Of a DNA stretch of 64,000 nt, positions 57,003 to 64,000 are shown piece after piece (position 1 is the first letter of the stretch; the number at the start of each line of letters is the position of its first letter). This DNA is from Paralimibaculum aggregatum (GTDB lineage: Bacteria > Pseudomonadota > Alphaproteobacteria > Rhodobacterales > Rhodobacteraceae). The stretch spans positions 25,573-89,572 of the forward strand of contig NZ_BSYI01000018.1 in NCBI RefSeq assembly GCF_030270585.1. Reading direction: 5' to 3'. The position numbers and the translations under genes are program-made. The notes under the pieces are model-generated. The model made no database searches and had not been told where the DNA came from. It was given only the letters and a program-made list of their open reading frames with translations.

Positions 57003-57713
57003 TCATCCGGCGCCCTCCGTCGCCGCCCCGGCGGCGGGCATGAACGCACCGACATCCACCGCCCGGTCACAGATCGCGGCGCGCGCCTCGGCGTCGTGGA
57101 AGATCCCGAGGATCGCCGCGCCGTCCGCCTTGGCCTCGGCGATGAGCCGCAGCACCTCGGCCCGGTTGGCCGCGTCCAGCGAGGCCGTCGGTTCGTCGAG
57201 CAGCAGCGCCGGATAGGCATGGGCGAAGCCGCGGGCGATGTTGACCCGCTGCTGCTCGCCGCCGGAAAAGGTCAGCGGCGAAAGCCCCCAGAGCCGCTCG
57301 GGGATGTTGAGCCGGGTCAGCAGCGCCCTGGCCCGCGCCTCCGCCGAGGCCGGGCAGCGCCCCACCGCGAGGCAGGGCTCGGCCACCACCTCGATCGTCG
57401 GCACCCGCGGCACCACCCGCAGGAACTGGCTGACATAGCCGAGCACATGGCGGCGCAGCGCCAGCACGGTGCGCGGCTCGGCGTTCACCACCTCGGTACC
57501 CGCCACCGTCACCGAGCCGGCATCGGCGCGGTAGTTGCCGTAGACGATGCGCATCAGCGTCGACTTGCCGGCGCCGGAAGGCCCGGTCAGCGCGACGCAT
57601 TCGCCGGGGCGCACCGTCAGCGAGGCGCCCGCCATCACCGCCAGCCGCGTGCCGCCCTGGGTGTGCAGCGTGAAGGTCTTCGACACGTTCTCGACACGGA
57701 TCCGGGGCTCCAT
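57003..57713 (-). CDS. phnL: C-P lyase accessory ATP-binding protein PhnL
   Basis: 236 residues, ABC-type ATPase. Walker A GPSGAGKS at 44-51, signature FSGGEQQRVNIAR, Walker B ALLLDEPTASLD. The N-terminus RVENVSKTFTLHTQGGTRLAVM is typical. With PhnK it binds the PhnGHIJ core; the ATPase is not for transport. 136 bp of GC-rich, repeat-like DNA separate it from phnK, and the ATG at 57713 has AGAGGAGGCG upstream. Confidence 0.94.
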   Translation of the reverse strand: MEPRIRVENVSKTFTLHTQGGTRLAVMAGASLTVRPGECVALTGPSGAGKSTLMRIVYGNYRADAGSVTVAGTEVVNAEPRTVLALRRHVLGYVSQFLRVVPRVPTIEVVAEPCLAVGRCPASAEARARALLTRLNIPERLWGLSPLTFSGGEQQRVNIARGFAHAYPALLLDEPTASLDAANRAEVLRLIAEAKADGAAILGIFHDAEARAAICDRAVDVGAFMPAAGAATEGAG

Positions 57714-57849
57714 CGCCGGCGCCTCCTCTGGCTGGCTTGCGTTGCGGCCTCCGGGTGCGGCACCCGGGGCCGGGCGATGCGCGCGCGGGCGCGCGGGGGT
57801 GGGCGGGTGGGCCGCGGGCCCGCGCGCGCCTGGCGCCGGGCCCCGCGCC

Positions 57850-58686
57850 TCACACCTGCAGGATCGAGCTCACCAGAAGCTGGGTATAGGCATGGGCCGG
57901 GTCGTCCAGCACCTGGTCGGTCAGCCCGGCCTCGACCACGCGGCCGTCCTTCATCACCATCAGCCGGTCGGCGAGCAGCCGCACCACGGCGAGGTCGTGC
58001 GTCACCACGATGGCCGAGAGGCCGAGCTCGCGCACCAGCGCCCGGATCAGGTCGAGCAGGCGTGCCTGCACGCTGACATCGAGCCCCCCGGTCGGCTCGT
58101 CCATGAACACCAGCCGCGGCTCGCTGACCAGATTGCGCGCGATCTGCAGCCGCTGCTGCATGCCGCCGGAAAAGGCCGAGGGCCGGTCGTCGAGCCGCGC
58201 TCCGGCGATCTCGACCCGGGCCAGCCAGTCCAGCGCGGCGCCCCGGATGCGTCCGTAATGCCGCTGGCCGCGGGCCATCAGCCGCTCGCCCACATTGGCG
58301 CCGGCCGACACCCCCATGCGCAGCCCGTCGCGCGGGTTCTGGTGCACGAAGGCCCAGTCGGTGCGCATCAGCCGGCGCCGCTCCGGTTCGGAGAGCGCGC
58401 GCACCTCCACCGGCCCGGCGCCGGCGTCGTAGCGGATGCTGCCGGCATCCGGCGCCACCAGCCCGGCGATCGCCTTCAGCAGCGTGGTCTTGCCCGATCC
58501 CGATTCGCCGACGATGCCGAGCACCTCCCCCGGCCAGAGATCGAAGCCGACCCCGGTGCAGCCGATCCGCGCGCCATAATGCTTGGCCAGCCCGTCCACC
58601 GTCAGCAGGGGCCCGCGGGCGCCGTCCGCCGCCACCGGCGCGGGCCGGCGGTCGGCGCTGCGCAGGCGATCCATCATCATGGTCAT
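57850..58686 (-). CDS. phnK: C-P lyase accessory ATP-binding protein PhnK
   Basis: 278 residues, ABC-type ATPase. Walker A GESGSGKT at 60-67, signature FSGGMQQRLQIARNL, Walker B RLVFMDEPTGGLDVSVQARLLD. WAFVHQNPRDGLRMGVSAGANVGERL is diagnostic for PhnK. It binds the PhnJ surface of the core complex in E. coli. An N-terminal tail of about 25 residues is extra. Its ATG overlaps the phnJ stop (ATGA, 58683-58686). Confidence 0.95.
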   Translation of the reverse strand: MTMMMDRLRSADRRPAPVAADGARGPLLTVDGLAKHYGARIGCTGVGFDLWPGEVLGIVGESGSGKTTLLKAIAGLVAPDAGSIRYDAGAGPVEVRALSEPERRRLMRTDWAFVHQNPRDGLRMGVSAGANVGERLMARGQRHYGRIRGAALDWLARVEIAGARLDDRPSAFSGGMQQRLQIARNLVSEPRLVFMDEPTGGLDVSVQARLLDLIRALVRELGLSAIVVTHDLAVVRLLADRLMVMKDGRVVEAGLTDQVLDDPAHAYTQLLVSSILQV

Positions 58687-59591
58687 GCTCCGGCCTCCTC
58701 ATAGGGTGCGCTGGCAGCGCCGGCATGGCCGGCCTGGCGGCGGGCGCGGCAATGCGCGGTGTCGGAGCAGACGAAGATCCGCCCCCCGGCATCGTCGGTG
58801 ATCACCTCGTCGAGATAGCTCCCGGCATCGCCGCAGAGCGCGCAGTCCTCGTCCCAGTGCCCGCGATCGAAGGGGTGATCCTCGAAATCGAGGCTCTGCA
58901 CGCGGGTATGAGGGGGCAGCGCATAGATGCGCTGCTCGCGACCCGCGCCGAACAGCATCAGCGCCGGGCTGTCGTCGAGCTTGGGGTTGTCGAATTTCGG
59001 GATCGGCGACGGGTCCATCACGTAGCGGCCCTCGACCAGCACCGGATAGGCATAGGTCGTGGCGATGTGGCCATGCACCGAGATGTCCTCGTAGAGCTTC
59101 ACATGCATCAGCCCGTATTCCTCGAGCGCATGCATCTTGCGGGTCTCGGTCTCGCGCGGCTCGAGAAAGCGCAGGGGTTCCGGGATCGGCACCTGGAAGA
59201 CCATGATCTGGCCCTCCGCCAGCGGTGCCTCGGGGATCCGGTGGCGGGTCTGGATGATCGTCGCCTGCTCCGTCTCCTCGGTGGTTTTCACCCCCGCCGT
59301 GCGCTCGAAGAACTTGCGGATCGAGACCGCGTTGGTGGTGTCGTCGGCGCCCTGGTCGATCACCTTCAGCCGGTCCTCGGCGGTCAGGCAGGCCGCGGTC
59401 ACCTGCACGCCGCCGGTGCCCCAGCCATAGGGCATGGGCATCTCGCGGCTGGCGAAGGGCACCTGGTAGCCCGGGATCGCCACCGCCTTCAGGATCGCCC
59501 GGCGGATCATCCGCTTGGTCTGCTCGTCGAGATAGGCGAAGTTGTAGGCCTCCGCCCCGGCCGCACCGGATGCGTTCTCGTGCCCGCTCAT
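58683..59591 (-). CDS. phnJ: Carbon-phosphorus lyase radical-SAM subunit PhnJ
   Basis: 302 residues. It cleaves the C-P bond of ribose-1-phosphonate-5-phosphate to release methane or another alkane and 5-phosphoribosyl 1,2-cyclic phosphate. The cluster cysteines C250, C253, C275 and C281 have the exact CxxC-x21-C-x5-C spacing of PhnJ. AIPGYQVPFASREMPMPYGWGTGG contains the glycyl-radical region. All expected motifs are present and the length is normal. Overlaps the HAD gene before it and phnK after it by 4 bp each. Confidence 0.97.
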   Translation of the reverse strand: MSGHENASGAAGAEAYNFAYLDEQTKRMIRRAILKAVAIPGYQVPFASREMPMPYGWGTGGVQVTAACLTAEDRLKVIDQGADDTTNAVSIRKFFERTAGVKTTEETEQATIIQTRHRIPEAPLAEGQIMVFQVPIPEPLRFLEPRETETRKMHALEEYGLMHVKLYEDISVHGHIATTYAYPVLVEGRYVMDPSPIPKFDNPKLDDSPALMLFGAGREQRIYALPPHTRVQSLDFEDHPFDRGHWDEDCALCGDAGSYLDEVITDDAGGRIFVCSDTAHCRARRQAGHAGAASAPYEEAGA

Positions 59592-60199
59592 GCCAGCAGC
59601 CCCCTCCTGCGCAGATCCGAGGCGAGCCCCGCCGCCGTCCGGAACTCGTGGCCCTCCATGCCGACCGCCCGCGCGGTGGCGACATTGGCCGCGCTGTCAT
59701 CGACGAAGATGCAGTCCTCCGGCGCGAGGCCGGCCCGCGTCAGCATCAGGCGATAGATCCGCGGGTCGGGCTTCACCATGCGCTCGCGCCCCGAGACAAC
59801 CGTCACCCCGAAGCCATTGGCAAGAAAGGGGAACCGGGCCTGGCACTCGATCCAGCGCTCCACCGAGAAATTGGTGATCGCGTGCCGCGCGACGCCGCGG
59901 GCATCGAGCGTATCCAGCAGCTGCTCCATGCCGTCCACCGGGCCGGGAACCGCCCTGTGCCAGTCCCGCCGGAAGCGCTCGATCAGCGGCGCGCGGTGGG
60001 GATAGCGCGCGATCAGCTCCGCCACGCCCTCGGCCCAGCTGCGCCCGCGGTCCTGCGCCACGTTCCACTCCTGGAACCCCACCTCCTGGAAGAAGCAGCG
60101 CACCTGCGCATCGGTGAGGTCGGGATAGACGAGGCGCGGATTCCAGCCGATCAGCACATTGCCGACATCGAAGACCACCGCCTTGAGCGACCGGCTCAT
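59588..60199 (-). CDS. HAD-family phosphatase inserted between phnI and phnJ
   Basis: 203 residues, HAD-IA, YihX-like. Motif I is VVFDVGNVLIGWNPRLVY (nucleophile D11; the +2 residue is Gly, as in the YihX group). Motif II HAITNFS, motif III KPDPRIYRLML, motif IV CIFVDDSAANVATARAVG, and a helical cap at about 20-85. The ATG overlaps the phnI stop (60196-60199) and the stop overlaps the phnJ start (59588-59591), so it is co-translated with the C-P lyase core. Not a standard phn gene. I infer a phosphatase acting on a ribose-phosphate product; a role as a general sugar phosphatase is the alternative. Confidence 0.9.
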   Translation of the reverse strand: MSRSLKAVVFDVGNVLIGWNPRLVYPDLTDAQVRCFFQEVGFQEWNVAQDRGRSWAEGVAELIARYPHRAPLIERFRRDWHRAVPGPVDGMEQLLDTLDARGVARHAITNFSVERWIECQARFPFLANGFGVTVVSGRERMVKPDPRIYRLMLTRAGLAPEDCIFVDDSAANVATARAVGMEGHEFRTAAGLASDLRRRGLLA

Positions 60200-61293
60200 T
60201 CCGCCGCCTCGCTGGCCGCAGCCGCAGCCGAAGCCGCTGCCTCGCGGCGCATCCGCCGCACGAGCTCGAGCTCGGCCTGGAAATCGACGTAATGCGGCAG
60301 CTTGATGTGCTCGAGGAAACCGGTGGCCTGGATGTTGTCGCAATGCGCGACAACGAATTCCTCGTCCTGCGCCGGGGCGCCGGTATCCTCCTCGCCGAGC
60401 TCGCGCCAGCGCAGCGCCCGGTCGACCAGCGCCATCGACAGCGCCTTGCGCTCCGACTGGCCGAACACCAGCCCGTAGCCGCGGGTGAACTGCGGCGGCT
60501 CGGACTTGCTCCCGGCGAACTGGTTCACCGTCTCGCATTCGGTGAGCTCGATCTCGGCGATCTCGATGGCGAAGCCGAGCTCGGGAATCTCGAATTCCAC
60601 CGCCACCATGCCGACGCGCAGCTCGCCGACGAAGGCGTGGGTGCGGCCATAGCCGCGCTGGGTGGAATAGGCGAGGCCGAGCAGGAAACCCTCGTCGCCG
60701 CGGGCCAGCGCCTGCAGCCGGAGCGCCCGGTCACAGGGAAAATCCAGCGCCTCGCGGGTGAGATCGGGCGGGGTCTCCGAGCCTTCCGGCTCGCCCTCGA
60801 TCAACCCTTCGCGGTCGAGAATGCCCAGCACATGCGGGGTATGCTGCGGCCCCGGCGCGGCCTCCGGCGCGGGCGCCGGCGTGCCCTCGGCGGCCAGCTT
60901 GAAGTCGAGCAGCCGGTGCGTGTAGTCGAAGGTCGGGCCCAGCACCTGCCCGCCGGGGACATCCTTGAAGGTTGCCGAGATCCGCCGCTGGCAGGCCATC
61001 GCCGCGGTCTCCACCGGCCGGGCCTCGCCGAAGCGGGGCAGCGTGGTGCGGTAGGCGCGGATCAGGAAGATCGCCTCCACCATGTCGCCGCGGGCCTGCT
61101 TCAGCGCCAGCGCCGCCAGTTCCGGGTCATAGAGCGAGCCCTCCGCCATCACCCGGTTGACCGCGAGGCGCATCTGCCCGGCGATCTGCGCGAGGCTGAG
61201 CTCGGGCACCGAGGGGTCGCCGCGGCGCTCCTCCGCGAGCCAGGCATGGGCATTGTCGATGGCGCGCTCGCCGCCCTTCACCGCGACATACAT
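60196..61293 (-). CDS. phnI: C-P lyase core subunit PhnI (nucleosidase)
   Basis: 365 residues. With PhnG, PhnH and PhnL it attaches methylphosphonate to ribose triphosphate by displacing adenine from ATP. MYVAVKGGERAIDNAHAWLAEERRGD is the conserved start; ALALKQARGDMVEAIFLIRAYRTTLPRF and GDEGFLLGLAYSTQRGYGRTHAFVGELR follow. Start at 61293 with GGAGGGCTGAC upstream; the stretch from about 150 to 200 is a low-complexity insertion. Overlaps the HAD gene by 4 bp. Confidence 0.95.
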   Translation of the reverse strand: MYVAVKGGERAIDNAHAWLAEERRGDPSVPELSLAQIAGQMRLAVNRVMAEGSLYDPELAALALKQARGDMVEAIFLIRAYRTTLPRFGEARPVETAAMACQRRISATFKDVPGGQVLGPTFDYTHRLLDFKLAAEGTPAPAPEAAPGPQHTPHVLGILDREGLIEGEPEGSETPPDLTREALDFPCDRALRLQALARGDEGFLLGLAYSTQRGYGRTHAFVGELRVGMVAVEFEIPELGFAIEIAEIELTECETVNQFAGSKSEPPQFTRGYGLVFGQSERKALSMALVDRALRWRELGEEDTGAPAQDEEFVVAHCDNIQATGFLEHIKLPHYVDFQAELELVRRMRREAAASAAAAASEAAE

Positions 61294-61294
61294 G

Positions 61295-61909
61295 TCAGCC
61301 CTCCAGCCTGGTGCTGCGCGGCAGGGCGGCAACCCGGTCCGCCGCCGCGAAACAGACATCGACGCCGAGCGGGAAGCGCGCGGCATTCTCCGCGAGCGCC
61401 GCGGCCGCCTCGGCCGGCAGCATCGGCGCGAACCGTGCCGGCGCGGCGAGCCCGGGCCCCGAGAGCGTCAGCGCCGGGCCGCCCTCGAGCGCCGGCAGAT
61501 CGACGACCAGCGTGGCGCTGCGGTCCGGATAGGACGGGCAGCCGGCAGGATAGTCGGCGAGCGGCACCAGCTCCTCCCAGCGGCCGAGCGCGAAGGCCGC
61601 CGCGGAACGGCCGGCTGCCGCGGGGGCATTGGTGTGGAACCGCAACCACTCCGCCACCGGCCCGCCGGCGAGCCGCTCCGGCAGCCAGACCGGGGTCTCC
61701 GCATCGGCCAGCGCCAGCATCAGCGCACCCGCAGCGGGCGAGATCCCGGCCGGCGGCGCCGCCCCGGCGAGCCGCTCGATGCGCCCCGGATGCGCCATGG
61801 CCGAGAGCACGGCGCGGAACGCCGCCGCTCCGTCGCGCGCCGGGTCGGCAAAGCCGCCGGAAAGCGCATCCCCCGCCGCAGGCGCGGCTGTGGCCGTCTC
61901 GCCCCGCAT
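61295..61909 (-). CDS. phnH: C-P lyase core subunit PhnH
   Basis: 204 residues, a structural subunit of the core complex. GFADPARDGAAAFRAVLSAMAHPGRIERL is the family start (MxHPG), followed by AALMLALADAETPVWLPER and SATLVVDLPALEGGPALTLSGPGL. The ends FPLGVDVCFAAADRVAALPRSTRLE are typical. One-base overlap with phnG and 1 bp before phnI, so the three are co-translated. Confidence 0.93.
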   Translation of the reverse strand: MRGETATAAPAAGDALSGGFADPARDGAAAFRAVLSAMAHPGRIERLAGAAPPAGISPAAGALMLALADAETPVWLPERLAGGPVAEWLRFHTNAPAAAGRSAAAFALGRWEELVPLADYPAGCPSYPDRSATLVVDLPALEGGPALTLSGPGLAAPARFAPMLPAEAAAALAENAARFPLGVDVCFAAADRVAALPRSTRLEG

Positions 61910-62358
61910 CAGTCCTCGCCCCGCTGCATGGTGAAGAACTCGACCTTCGTGGCCGCCGCCTTGGCGGCCCGCTTCGCCGCCGCCGCCTCGGCCTCGCGCG
62001 CCAGCGGGCCGAGGATCGCCGCCTCCACCGCCGGGGCCGCCGCCGGGTCCTGCATCAGCGCATCGCAGAGCGCGGCGATCTCGGCCTTGCGCTTGCTGCG
62101 CCCGGCGACATAGCCATGGCCGACCTGCCCGCCGGCGAGCCGCACCGAGGCCCGGGTCACCGTCATCTCGCCGAGATTGAACGGAGCGCCCTGCCCGCCG
62201 GCCAGGCCGCGCAGCATGACCGCCCCGGATTCGGGCCTGCGCAGCCAGGTGAAATCCGGCGCCATCGCCGCCGCCTGCCAGAGTTCGGCGAGCCGATCCT
62301 CCGCCGCTTTTGCAAAAAGCGACATCCAGTCCTTACGTTGGGGCTTGCGATCTGTCAT
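61909..62358 (-). CDS. phnG: C-P lyase core subunit PhnG
   Basis: 149 residues. DWMSLFAKAAEDRLAELW and FTWLRRPESGAVMLRGLAGGQGAPFNLGEMTVTRASVRL are diagnostic, with YVAGRSKRKAEIAALCDAL following. It starts the operon: the ATG at 62358 is 117 bp from the divergent phnF, and the PhnF-like operator lies in between. No AG-rich ribosome site is obvious. Confidence 0.94.
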   Translation of the reverse strand: MTDRKPQRKDWMSLFAKAAEDRLAELWQAAAMAPDFTWLRRPESGAVMLRGLAGGQGAPFNLGEMTVTRASVRLAGGQVGHGYVAGRSKRKAEIAALCDALMQDPAAAPAVEAAILGPLAREAEAAAAKRAAKAAATKVEFFTMQRGED

Positions 62359-62408
62359 GACATGAATAAAACCGGGTGCACCACCCTGCCCTGCTGTATG
62401 ACGTCTAG

Positions 62409-62420
62409 TTGTCTAAACAT
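62409..62420. promoter_or_regulatory. PhnF-type operator between phnG and phnF
   Basis: TTGTCTAAACAT resembles a TTGTCTAGACAA-type palindrome, the kind bound by PhnF regulators. A second GTCTAG lies at 62403-62408. Position, between divergent phnG and phnF, fits control of both. Confidence 0.5.
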
Positions 62421-62475
62421 ATCAGCATGGCAAGCCACGCACCAGCCCAGTCTGTCGAAAACCGGAGAAGCTTTT

Positions 62476-63222
62476 GTGACAGCGTCCGACCGCCCCCGCA
62501 GCATGCCGTTGTGGCAGCGCATATTCGACACGCTCAGCGACGAGATCGACGAAGGTCTCTATCCGCCGGGCGCCAAGCTGCCCACCGAAGCGGAAATGTC
62601 GCAGCGCTTCGGCGTGAACCGGCACACCGTCCGCCGCGCCCTGGAGAGCCTGCGCAGCGAGGGGCGGATCCATGTCCGCCGCGGCTCGGGTGCCTATGTG
62701 ACCCAGGGCCGCTTCGACTACATGATCGGCCCGCGCACCCGCCTCAGCCGCAACCTCGCCGACCGCGGCCGCGCTGCCAACCGCATCTGGCTGCGCATGG
62801 AACGCCTGCCGGCCGAACCCGTGGAAGCGAAGGCGCTGCAGATCGAGACCGGCGCCCCGGTGCTGGTGACCGAGTCGATCGGCCTCGCCGACGAGGTGCC
62901 GATCACCTATGCCCGCTCGACCTTCCCGCTGGAGCGGCTGCAGGGCCTTGCCGAGGCGCTGAAGGCGGAGCAGTCGGTCACCGGCGCGATGGCGCGGATC
63001 GGCATCAGCGACTACCGCCGGCTCTGGACGCGGCTCACCGCCGAGCGCCCCGGCGTGATGATCGCGCGGCACCTGAAGATGCCCGAGGTGCATCCGGTCC
63101 TGCTCACCGAGGCGCTCGACGTCGATCCTGAGGGGCGCCCGATCGAGCATGGCCGCACCTGGTTCTGCTCCGACCGGGTGCAACTCGTGGTCGACAGCAC
63201 CACGTTCACCGGTCAGGGTTGA
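62476..63222 (+). CDS. phnF: GntR/HutC-family regulator PhnF
   Basis: 248 residues. N-terminal winged HTH PLWQRIFDTLSDEIDEGLYPPGAKLPTEAEMSQRFGVNRHTVRRALESLRSEGRIHVRRGSGAYV, then a UTRA ligand domain from about 95 (RTRLSRNLADRGRAANRIWLRMERLPAEP). Start is GTG at 62476, chosen for GGAGAAG 5-8 nt upstream; an in-frame ATG at 62398 would add 26 odd residues and overlap the operator. The regulator of phn genes in many alphaproteobacteria; ligand unknown. Confidence 0.9.
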   Translation: MTASDRPRSMPLWQRIFDTLSDEIDEGLYPPGAKLPTEAEMSQRFGVNRHTVRRALESLRSEGRIHVRRGSGAYVTQGRFDYMIGPRTRLSRNLADRGRAANRIWLRMERLPAEPVEAKALQIETGAPVLVTESIGLADEVPITYARSTFPLERLQGLAEALKAEQSVTGAMARIGISDYRRLWTRLTAERPGVMIARHLKMPEVHPVLLTEALDVDPEGRPIEHGRTWFCSDRVQLVVDSTTFTGQG

Positions 63223-63285
63223 CCCGGGCCGGCCCCGGGATCGATCCGGGCGGCCGACCCGAGGGGCTGACCGGAGGAGAGACGG

Positions 63286-63570
63286 ATGACCGAGGAAACT
63301 GCAGTGCCGGCGGCGCTCGCGGAGGCCGGCTGGGCCCGCGCCGCCGATGGCGCGGCAATCGCCAAGACCTTCCGCTTCCGCAGTTTCCGCGATGCGCTGG
63401 CCTGGATGATGCGGGCCGGCTTCGAGGCCGAGGCAATGAACCACCACCCGGAGTGGAAGAATGTCTACAACCGGGTCGAGGTGGTGCTGACCACCCATGA
63501 TACCGGGGGGCTGACGGAGAAGGACATCGCGCTCGCGGAGCGGATGGAGGCGCTGCCCGGGCCGCGCTGA
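63286..63570 (+). CDS. phhB: Pterin-4a-carbinolamine dehydratase
   Basis: 94 residues. It dehydrates the 4a-hydroxy pterin made by aromatic amino-acid hydroxylases. KTFRFRSFRDALAWMMRAGFEAEAMNHHPEWKNVYNRVEVVLTTHDTGGLTEKDIALAERM carries the NHHPxW active-site motif of the DCoH family. GGAGGAGAGACGG precedes the ATG. It is 63 bp after phnF and might share its transcript, but there is no functional link. Confidence 0.92.
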   Translation: MTEETAVPAALAEAGWARAADGAAIAKTFRFRSFRDALAWMMRAGFEAEAMNHHPEWKNVYNRVEVVLTTHDTGGLTEKDIALAERMEALPGPR

Positions 63571-63594
63571 GGCCAGGGGGCCGATGGCGGGCGC

Positions 63595-64000
63595 TCAGGC
63601 GCGCATCTTCTCCTCCGGCGCATAGCGCGCGATCACCTCGCTCAGCTCGGCCTTGCGCACGGGCTTGGCGAGATAGTCGGTCATTCCCGCCTGCAGGCAG
63701 CGCTCGCGGTCGCCGGACATCGCGTTGGCGGTGAGCGCGACGATGGGCACCGGGGGCCGGCCGGTCTCGGCCTCGGTCTCGCGGATGCGCCCAGTCGCCT
63801 CATAGCCGTCCATCTCCGGCATCGAGATGTCCATCAGGATGATATCGGGGCGGAATCTCTCGGAAAGCTGCACCGCCTCGAGGCCGTTGGCGGCGAAGGC
63901 GATCTCGCAGGGCTCCGCCTCGAGCATGCGGCGGAAGACCAGCTGGTTGGTGCGGTTGTCCTCGGCGATCAGCACCCGCGGCAGCCCCGCCGGCGCGGGC
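63595..64000 (-). CDS. Receiver domain, C-terminal end of a sensor kinase (5' part outside window)
   Basis: 135 complete codons from the window edge. PRVLIAEDNRTNQLVFRRMLEAEPCEIAFAANGLEAVQL has the acidic triad, DIILMDISMPEMDGYEATGRI the phospho-acceptor aspartate (ILMD), PIVALTANAMSGD the switch threonine and DYLAKPVRKAELSEVI the lysine. It stops about 13 residues after the receiver domain, and AGLPRVLIAEDN with a Pro/Ala linker upstream is typical of hybrid histidine kinases such as BarA. The rest of the protein is beyond the window. Confidence 0.85.
   Translation of the reverse strand, partial: PAPAGLPRVLIAEDNRTNQLVFRRMLEAEPCEIAFAANGLEAVQLSERFRPDIILMDISMPEMDGYEATGRIRETEAETGRPPVPIVALTANAMSGDRERCLQAGMTDYLAKPVRKAELSEVIARYAPEEKMRA

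Noticed and set aside
57714..57849. Possible mobile element or gene in the phnK-phnL gap
   Set aside because: The 136 bp are low-complexity GC repeats with small hairpins; no gene, target duplication or transposase remnant.
60292..63222. A single 976-residue plus-strand protein ending in PhnF
   Set aside because: Its first two thirds are antisense to phnI, phnH and phnG; only the last 248 residues are real.

Overview
The window is about 70% GC, densely coded, with many ATGA/TGATG gene overlaps. Its gene content points to an alphaproteobacterium of the order Rhodobacterales: ethylmalonyl-CoA pathway genes in the Rhodobacter order, the ruvCAB-ybgC-tolQRAB-pal block, a DksA with a single zinc-finger cysteine, DUF1127 peptides, a VPLPA-CTERM protein and a GTTC-N7-GTTC type SOS box. 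No rRNA, tRNA, CRISPR array, phage or insertion sequence was recognised; this looks like ordinary chromosome with a few accessory insertions.

Layout. 1-7.4 kb: the 5' part of mdh, a small secreted protein, a VOC protein, then (3S)-malyl-CoA thioesterase, an NnrU-like membrane protein and mesaconyl-CoA hydratase (ethylmalonyl-CoA pathway), and an amino-acid ABC transporter without its ATPase. 7.6-12.6 kb: succinate dehydrogenase sdhCDA-sdhB, with two unrelated methyltransferase genes between sdhA and sdhB. 12.7-22.4 kb: housekeeping and conserved genes (AraC/GyrI regulator, ATP12, HAD phosphatase, CBS protein, coaD, cyclophilin, queA, MFS, DUF924, methyltransferase, SnoaL-like), a tiny lipoprotein and a frameshifted exosortase-type surface protein. 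22.5-35.5 kb: one long minus-strand block running ruvC-ruvA-ruvB, two unknown genes, ybgC, tolQ-R-A-B, pal, cpoB, tilS, ftsH. 35.8-51.6 kb: DUF1127 pair, prmA, an orphan TadG-like protein, msrA, uvrD with an SOS box, trkH, a LysR regulator, dksA, and a MoxR ATPase/VWA pair separated by four other genes. 51.9-54.9 kb: DMT permease, two small conserved proteins, M48 protease, and two copies of a hairpin repeat with a compensatory base change. 55-63.2 kb: phosphonate C-P lyase locus. 63.3-64 kb: a pterin dehydratase and the end of a hybrid histidine kinase.

The most interesting system is the phn locus. phnG-H-I-[HAD phosphatase]-J-K are on one strand, with ATGA overlaps joining phnI, the HAD gene, phnJ and phnK. 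phnL follows, then a 2H-phosphoesterase gene (DUF1045 type) on the opposite strand, then phnM; a GntR regulator (phnF) diverges from phnG. No phnN or phnP is present. I infer that the 2H enzyme and the HAD phosphatase could finish phosphoribosyl cyclic phosphate breakdown here instead of PhnP/PhnN. Second in interest are the 75-bp repeat pair, a set of apparently leaderless genes (uvrD, the LysR gene, the M48 gene), and the frameshifted VPLPA-CTERM gene.

Limits: everything is read by eye from sequence; family names come from motif and neighbourhood recognition, and regulatory sites are candidates.
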